A stretch of 9,946 nucleotides of DNA from Bacteroidales bacterium. Its GTDB lineage: Bacteria; Bacteroidota; Bacteroidia; Bacteroidales; F082. Below are positions 6,201 to 9,946 of this stretch, one piece after another. Numbering within the stretch: the first letter of the stretch is position 1; each line of letters begins with the position of its first letter. Made by a program: the position numbers and the translations under genes. The notes under the pieces were generated by a model. That model ran no database searches. It saw only the letters and a program-made list of their open reading frames with translations, and had not been told where the DNA came from. The stretch is from assembly GCA_016281295.1 (NCBI GenBank), contig JAEEII010000205.1, forward strand, positions 1 to 9,946, given 5' to 3'.

Positions 6201-7120
6201 TCTGGAGAGGGGGTAAGGGGGGTGAGGCCTATTCCTGTGCTATACGCACTGATGCCGCTCATGCTGTAAGTGGTGGCTTGGCCGTTGGCGGTCACGGTGA
6301 CATTCGCCTCGCCGGTGATGCTGTGCATCATCTTGCCTTGTGCCGCGCCAAGGGTCTGCGAGTAGTAGCAGTTGGCTCCTGTGGTGACGGCGCTGTTTCC
6401 CGAACGCCAGCGCGCGAAGGTCTGGCTGCCGTTGCCGCTCATGGTGACTTCCTCGGGAATGAAGAGGCAGTTGGTGAAGGTGACCGATCCGTTTTGGTTG
6501 GTTTCCGTAAAGCCGACGAAACCGCCGACGTTGGTGGTGCTTGGTCCGAGCAGCTTGCCGGTGAAGGCACAGCCTTCGAAATAGTTGGCATCCCATACAT
6601 ACGACACAAAGCCGCCATGCGTGCCGTCACCCTGTACCGTGGAGTTGATGGTGACATCGCTGACGCAGTTGGTGAAGGTGCAGCCGTGGTAAACGACCGC
6701 CCCCACGAGGCCGGCGCAGAACTTTTTCGAGGTGTTGAGCACACCATCGACTTTGAGGTTCCTGAAGGTGGCGCCGTCGGCATAGCAGAAGAGTGAGGTG
6801 AACTGCATGGTGGCCGTCATTTCGAGGGTGATGGTGTAGCCCTGTCCGTCGAAGGTGCCGGAAAAGCACTTGTTCTCTATACCCGCCATGGTGCCGACGG
6901 TGATGTCGTCGTTCAGGCTCACGAATTGGTTCTCGTAGGTGGTGCCGTCGGTGACGCTTTGCGCGAACCAGTTCCAGTCAATGCTGTCGTTGATGAGATA
7001 TGGGTCGGTGCTTGTGCCTGTGCCTGACAGTCCTTGCGCCCAGGCAGTCTGCCCGAAAGCGAGAAGGGCGAGGAGCAGCATCGCGCTCCGTCTTAGCATG
7101 GAAATAGTATAGTTTTTCAT
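3299..7120 (-). CDS. Exported repeat protein with GLUG, bacterial-repeat and beta-helix units
   Basis: The product has 1273 residues from ATG 7120 to TAA 3299. This start is chosen because a signal peptide begins there (MKNYTISMLRR, Leu/Ala core, cut after AWA at residue 28) and because the ATG overlaps the stop of the upstream peptidase gene. An in-frame ATG at 7162 would only add a charged leader. Residues 30-297 are a GLUG-type domain. Residue 298 to about 550 are InlB/bacterial-repeat beta modules, with an odd insertion at 298-312. Residues 557-817 and 818 to about 1098 are two tandem units starting YxDGNGExHTC and rich in INGG turns, resembling right-handed beta-helices and carbohydrate-binding-type domains. 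Residues 1110-1273 are a C-terminal module (GGWHLIASPLL, CWNLVGNPF, YTAVFVKAV). The protein ends at FTRVTP with no visible T9SS tail. It is probably a surface adhesin or glycan binder, inferred. Confidence 0.9.
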   Translation of the reverse strand: MKNYTISMLRRSAMLLLALLAFGQTAWAQGLSGTGTSTDPYLINDSIDWNWFAQSVTDGTTYENQFVSLNDDITVGTMAGIENKCFSGTFDGQGYTITLEMTATMQFTSLFCYADGATFRNLKVDGVLNTSKKFCAGLVGAVVYHGCTFTNCVSDVTINSTVQGDGTHGGFVSYVWDANYFEGCAFTGKLLGPSTTNVGGFVGFTETNQNGSVTFTNCLFIPEEVTMSGNGSQTFARWRSGNSAVTTGANCYYSQTLGAAQGKMMHSITGEANVTVTANGQATTYSMSGISAYSTGIGLTPLTPSPEGEGEMLYAGEGDVVSLNLSCEVPWGYVFEGSYLAEPNATLNGTANPYTLTMSNADVRIVPIYTGYTVSVEANPNIYGAVQVSLDNATWGSSVTTSANDVVYFRFNLPFGYVMNGFFIETEGGVSVGYSDNHFAMPPSNVTVHADFSLDIIAPVTYNVTLLPGMGEGNPIVFIFNPENAAPNIYDADVCQFYYVNDTTIGFWLPGDFCPDSFTEPDGAQFLGWDGWSNNGYITLTSTATTFTAQWAGPVDYIDGNGEMHTCTNYTVLTGGEGATLAAGWYIVDSDISYSEKITLNGDVTLILCNGKTMTVNAPHYCINGDHHALTIYGQSLDSIEAGTLNLYGAGNGHSPIYHTTYIQHSGNVTVSGPNNHAAIDSPSFTLNGGSIYASARGWVISSGNLIINGGTVTAISTDAGYAGINSNGNIVINGGKVETNKIYAQSNITLGWTNADDYIHAGSYETNAGTISVKSGQSFYYENDEGEQVIVSDTLNTDQINAIAGKMLRPYYIPVNYVDGNGETHTCINYTVLTGGETSLEEGWYVVDSDISYNSTLTLNGDVTLILCNGKTMTVSTSNNCIYGNNHTLTIYGQSLDSIEAGTLNGTNNAKRTIEVATYIQHSGNVTVNSPNHSYAISVQSFTIYGGSLYANGRSIGIYAIGNLTINGGSIHASGRTNGISVNNYGDLTINGGTVIANSTQNNGSNAGLSISGYVVINGGKVEANKIYVDSNIILGWTNADDYILAGEYSNFDSDGIVAVKSGQAFYYENEDMNVVVSGTINNPNSTIAGKTLRPYIEPITVTKDIAGYGTGNGGWHLIASPLLDPINPAWVSNLIADSAAHYDLYRFNPSHEGNEWENYKADSTFRLEAGKGYLYANADDVTLTFGGRPYVGNGRFELVYDSTDERKCWNLVGNPFTCDATLDREYYVMSANGTDINPEPIPGTTPIPPYTAVFVKAVTAWDKAVFTRVTP
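3826..4669 (-). repeat. Beta-helix unit 2 of the 1273-residue protein
   Basis: This is the second copy of a tandem domain, from YVDGNGETHTC (residue 818) to GKTLRPYI. Compared with unit 1 it carries one extra INGG rung (about 24 residues around SIHASGRTNGISVNNYG). The boundaries are approximate. Confidence 0.8.
4670..5452 (-). repeat. Beta-helix unit 1 of the 1273-residue protein
   Basis: This is the first copy of the tandem domain, from YIDGNGEMHTC (residue 557) to GKMLRPYY (residue 814). It shares the blocks DVTLILCNGKTMTV, LTIYGQSLDSIEAGTL, YIQHSGNVTV and VINGGKVExNKIY with unit 2. Confidence 0.85.
6185..6229. repeat. In-frame palindromic repeat element inside a coding region
   Basis: This segment encodes GLTPLTPSPEGEGEM, where the paralogue at the left edge has only VYDST between the same flanks (GI...LYAG), a net gain of 30 bases. 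It contains a perfect 10-bp inverted repeat, CCCCCTCTCC (6190-6199) and GGAGAGGGGG (6204-6213), with a 4-base loop. The peptide LTPLTPSPEGEGE is typical of dispersed palindromic repeats that land in frame in bacterial genes (from memory). Confidence 0.75.
7002..7095 (-). repeat. 94-bp direct repeat, copy 2 (signal-peptide region)
   Basis: This is identical to 1693-1786 and encodes the signal peptide and mature N-terminus of the 1273-residue protein. Similarity between the two genes fades at the start codon, so the duplicated unit begins there and the upstream regions are unrelated. Confidence 0.93.
7117..7120 (-). promoter_or_regulatory. ATGA stop/start overlap coupling peptidase and surface protein
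   Basis: On the minus strand the bases ATGA hold both the start ATG (7120-7118) of the 1273-residue protein and the stop TGA (7119-7117) of the C25 peptidase. This fixes the start and implies translation by re-initiation from one mRNA. No separate promoter box is seen just upstream. Confidence 0.85.
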
Positions 7121-9946
7121 TTGACACTTATCTTTTGGCTCCAGCAACCTTCGTTGTTGCATAGTTTTACGATATAGATGCCTGGAACATTATGCTGTAG
7201 GTTGATTTCTATGGTTTGACCTTTGGTCAGGTTTTGGAGAACCTTGTTTGTTATTCGTGTGCCTAACACATCAAATACTTCAATCACCGACTTGCCTTCG
7301 AGGTCTTGGCCAAGAACCAAATTGACTTTTCCGTCGGTCGGGTTGGGATAAAGGGTGAAAGGAGAAGTGCTTTGCTCACTGATGGCAAGAGGATTGATTT
7401 CGATCACTGTGGAGAGTGACTGGCTGCAACTGCCGTTGGCAATGACGGTGAGAAGTGCCTCTTCGATGTAGATACCTTCATGCCAAACGATGTCAACAGT
7501 ATTGTGATAGGGGAACAAGAATCCTGCATCAGCGGGTTCCAGTTGCCATATATATTCGAGGCCTGTTTGGCCTTCGATGGAATAATGGCTATAGGAAGTC
7601 TCTGCTGGATAGATGTGGTTTTCGCCGAGGATCTCATCGTCTAATGTGATTTCGTCGGTCAAGATGAGATGCAAGGGCTTGTTGGAGCCATCAATGTTTA
7701 AATATAAGGTAGTGCCACCATTGTTATTGTCTTGAAGACCAGGAACATAAATAGGATGCTCGGCGTGACTATCAACGAAATGACCGTCACCAGTGGTCGT
7801 CCACTCCAGATTTTGGTACTGGTAGGCATATCCGCAATCGACATTGACTTCCGTGTTCTTGCAAGCGATTAATGTGTCACCTGTATAGGAGATGGGCGTA
7901 ATGCCTGGCTCAATGAGGATGTCATCCACCCAGGCACAGTCCAGCCCTCCACTCATTGATTGGTCTTTGGTGTAGGTCCAGGTAAAGGTATGTGTGCCTT
8001 GTGAAATAGGGTATTTTTCCTGACTCCATGGTACGGAACCTGTCCATTCATCCTTTTTCACGTTGTCAATGTAGAAAGCCATTTTGTCGTAGCCTGCTTC
8101 TGAGGATACCTTTTTATAGAAGCTAATGCTGGTGCCAGGGGTCGTTTGGGTAAGGGATAGGGAACTGGATTGTCCATGAGTGATGGGACCTGATTGGGCG
8201 CTTCGGTTGCCAGTATATGCTTCTTCGTTTGTGATTATCCAAGGAGCGCTGCCTGACATCTGCCAATTATGCTGGTTGAAGTCATTGACGTCGAAAGTCT
8301 CGTTGAAACCTCCAAAGGGCAGCAAGGTGTCGAGAATGGATTGATAGGAACCGTCGTTGAGGATTATTCTCGCTTTCAGCCAATCTTCTTCAATGGTGCT
8401 GTTGTGAGCATTTGCCTTGAAAACCACATTCATGGTGCTGCCTTTTTCCAGGGTGTTAAACATTCGGTTGGGATCAATGATGCTGATGAAGGGGGCAGGA
8501 ATCTCAAATTGCAGGTTGACAGGTTTACTGTCGAAGTGTCCTTCGTTTGCTATTTGAATGTGAATGTCAGTAATGCCTTCGTTGGCGATTTGGAGGATGG
8601 GATGCCTGTTGTTATCTACAAAGGAGATATCAGGCTTGATCATAATCAATGGCGCGACAATATTTTGTGTATATTCATATTCTCTAATATTATTGCCGTC
8701 ATTTATACGGATAAGGAAGGCCACTTCCGTCATGTCGGGTGTGTCGTCGGCAATCTTGAACTGGAAGGCATGGTCTATGGTGACCGCTTGGTTGGGTGCC
8801 ATATTGGAGTATTGGTTGCTGCCTTGGGTGATTTCAATGTAAGGTGAATGGCAGGTTAATTCCATGGTGGTGTTTGCTGCGGTTGAGTTCCCGTAGTTAT
8901 GAAGTATGAGACCCAAGTGTGCGTTTTCACCGTTGTGGAGGGTATTGAACTCGTTTTCTATGATGATACCGTCTTTATCGATGGCAACGAAGGAGCCGCT
9001 GCTTGGGATGATGGTGACTTCTTGTTCGTACCGAATCCGGTTTTGTTTTGTGGCGGTAAGGGTGAAGTGTTCTCCTTCAGCCAGGTCAGGGAGTATGAAG
9101 GTGATGGCTTGTCCTTCGGATTTCGCTATGTCAAAAATCTCGCCGTCTATTGTGAGGCATATCACAGTGCCTTCCTCCGCATTGACGATGTATTCATTCG
9201 TCCCGGTGGGTTGGAAAAGTCCATGCGCAATTTGCAGGGGTTGAGGTGTCTCGGTATAGAGGTTGAGATAGGTTTCTCCGGTATATCCAAAAAGGTTCAT
9301 GGTGGATTGTTCTTTGTCAGGCCACCAATTAGGCAAGAAGACATGATAGCCCAAATAGTGTTTGGCTTCCGCAAGAACGTAAGAAGGTCTGATGAATTCG
9401 GCTGGAGTCTCACTACCCAAATCGGGCATATAATCCGGCCAGATGCAGTCGATGATGCCCCAGGTGAGGATGTCGTTGAAGATGGAATAGGTGAGGCTGG
9501 CTGCGCCGATGCCTCCTATGGCGCCACCGTTCGGTTTGGTGCAGAAGGCGTCAACAATACTTTTGTTATATTCCGTAAAAAGGGTGGTGCTGCAGCTGAT
9601 AGAAAGCACGAAGGTGGGAAGCTCACCGTTGTACGAATTCACATCTTCGTCATCGAATAACGGGCACCACCATCTGTTGTGATTGGAGTGATCGCGGTAT
9701 AATGTCAGGAAAGACCCCTGTTGAAGGGCCGAAATCAGAGGGGCATTGTTTTCTCGGTCCATCCATTCATGCAGGTCGGTTAAAAGCGTGGGAATATAAT
9801 TCTGCCCGTTGGGGCCGAAATAGTCTAACATTACAGAGGTGTTGTAGGCTGTTGACCAGATGGAGTCGGGCGCTTCATAGTCGTCAACCATCATGTAATG
9901 ATTGACAGGATGTTTGCCTAATTTGTTGCGATAAAATCCGTTGAGA
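7117..9946 (-). CDS. Gingipain-like family C25 cysteine peptidase with T9SS tail, 5' end outside window
   Basis: The frame runs from the right edge to TGA at 7117 with 942 residues visible, so the N-terminal propeptide and signal are missing. Numbering from the edge, the C25 catalytic core shows YRDHSNH (His86, codon 9690-9688) and VLSISCST (Cys118, codon 9594-9592), followed by NGGAIGGIGAASLTYS. These match the His/Cys dyad region of gingipains, but Ser replaces the usual Gly after the His. After the catalytic core comes an Ig-like stretch, CARDB-like beta domains, a jelly-roll-like segment (NWQMSGSAPWIITNEEAYTG), and two PKD-like domains (WTTTGDGHF; YIWQLEPADAG). The last 80 residues or so form a type A T9SS sorting domain (FTLYPNPTDGKVNL to KISVK). 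The product should be secreted through the outer membrane, with the tail removed and the protein possibly anchored to surface lipopolysaccharide. The stop overlaps the next gene by four bases (ATGA). Confidence 0.9.
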   Translation of the reverse strand, partial: LNGFYRNKLGKHPVNHYMMVDDYEAPDSIWSTAYNTSVMLDYFGPNGQNYIPTLLTDLHEWMDRENNAPLISALQQGSFLTLYRDHSNHNRWWCPLFDDEDVNSYNGELPTFVLSISCSTTLFTEYNKSIVDAFCTKPNGGAIGGIGAASLTYSIFNDILTWGIIDCIWPDYMPDLGSETPAEFIRPSYVLAEAKHYLGYHVFLPNWWPDKEQSTMNLFGYTGETYLNLYTETPQPLQIAHGLFQPTGTNEYIVNAEEGTVICLTIDGEIFDIAKSEGQAITFILPDLAEGEHFTLTATKQNRIRYEQEVTIIPSSGSFVAIDKDGIIIENEFNTLHNGENAHLGLILHNYGNSTAANTTMELTCHSPYIEITQGSNQYSNMAPNQAVTIDHAFQFKIADDTPDMTEVAFLIRINDGNNIREYEYTQNIVAPLIMIKPDISFVDNNRHPILQIANEGITDIHIQIANEGHFDSKPVNLQFEIPAPFISIIDPNRMFNTLEKGSTMNVVFKANAHNSTIEEDWLKARIILNDGSYQSILDTLLPFGGFNETFDVNDFNQHNWQMSGSAPWIITNEEAYTGNRSAQSGPITHGQSSSLSLTQTTPGTSISFYKKVSSEAGYDKMAFYIDNVKKDEWTGSVPWSQEKYPISQGTHTFTWTYTKDQSMSGGLDCAWVDDILIEPGITPISYTGDTLIACKNTEVNVDCGYAYQYQNLEWTTTGDGHFVDSHAEHPIYVPGLQDNNNGGTTLYLNIDGSNKPLHLILTDEITLDDEILGENHIYPAETSYSHYSIEGQTGLEYIWQLEPADAGFLFPYHNTVDIVWHEGIYIEEALLTVIANGSCSQSLSTVIEINPLAISEQSTSPFTLYPNPTDGKVNLVLGQDLEGKSVIEVFDVLGTRITNKVLQNLTKGQTIEINLQHNVPGIYIVKLCNNEGCWSQKISVK

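Noticed and set aside
8899..9660. Plus-strand reading frame of 253 codons opposite the C25 peptidase
   Set aside because: The minus-strand frame carries the catalytic motifs. The plus-strand frame has no recognisable domain, start signal or promoter.

Overview
The window looks like a chromosomal piece of a member of the Bacteroidota, probably an uncultured Bacteroidales. Three things support this: a type IX secretion (T9SS) C-terminal sorting domain, a gingipain-type (family C25) cysteine peptidase, and promoter boxes of the form TAnnTTTG. All clearly functional protein genes lie on the minus strand. Long plus-strand reading frames opposite them are shadows of GC-rich, repetitive coding sequence.

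Read in the direction of transcription (right to left), the window starts inside a large C25 peptidase gene (9946-7117, N-terminus outside the window). It has the His and Cys of the catalytic dyad, Ig-like and PKD-like accessory domains, and a complete T9SS type A tail. Its stop codon overlaps the start of the next gene in an ATGA, so the two are translationally coupled. The next gene (7120-3299) encodes a 1273-residue exported repeat protein: signal peptide, GLUG-type N-terminal domain, InlB/bacterial-repeat region, two tandem beta-helix-like units, and a C-terminal module that stops without a recognisable T9SS tail.

An AT-rich, gene-poor stretch follows (about 3298-1812). It holds a small Lys-rich protein gene overlapping a retropepsin-like gene that is frameshifted and has lost its DTG active site, a candidate structured small RNA with its own promoter and terminator (about 2431-2279), and a plus-strand orphan that resembles the C-terminal end of a CdiA-type nuclease toxin (1918-2280).

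At the left edge a second exported repeat protein begins (1811 to beyond base 1). It is a paralogue of the 1273-residue protein, with its own TAnnTTTG promoter. The signal-peptide regions of the two paralogues share 94 identical bases about 5.3 kb apart, so this is a tandem family of surface proteins with damaged or orphan genes between the copies. The likely theme is cell-surface proteolysis and adhesion. The protease-adhesin coupling, the in-frame palindromic insertion and the small RNA candidate are the most interesting points.
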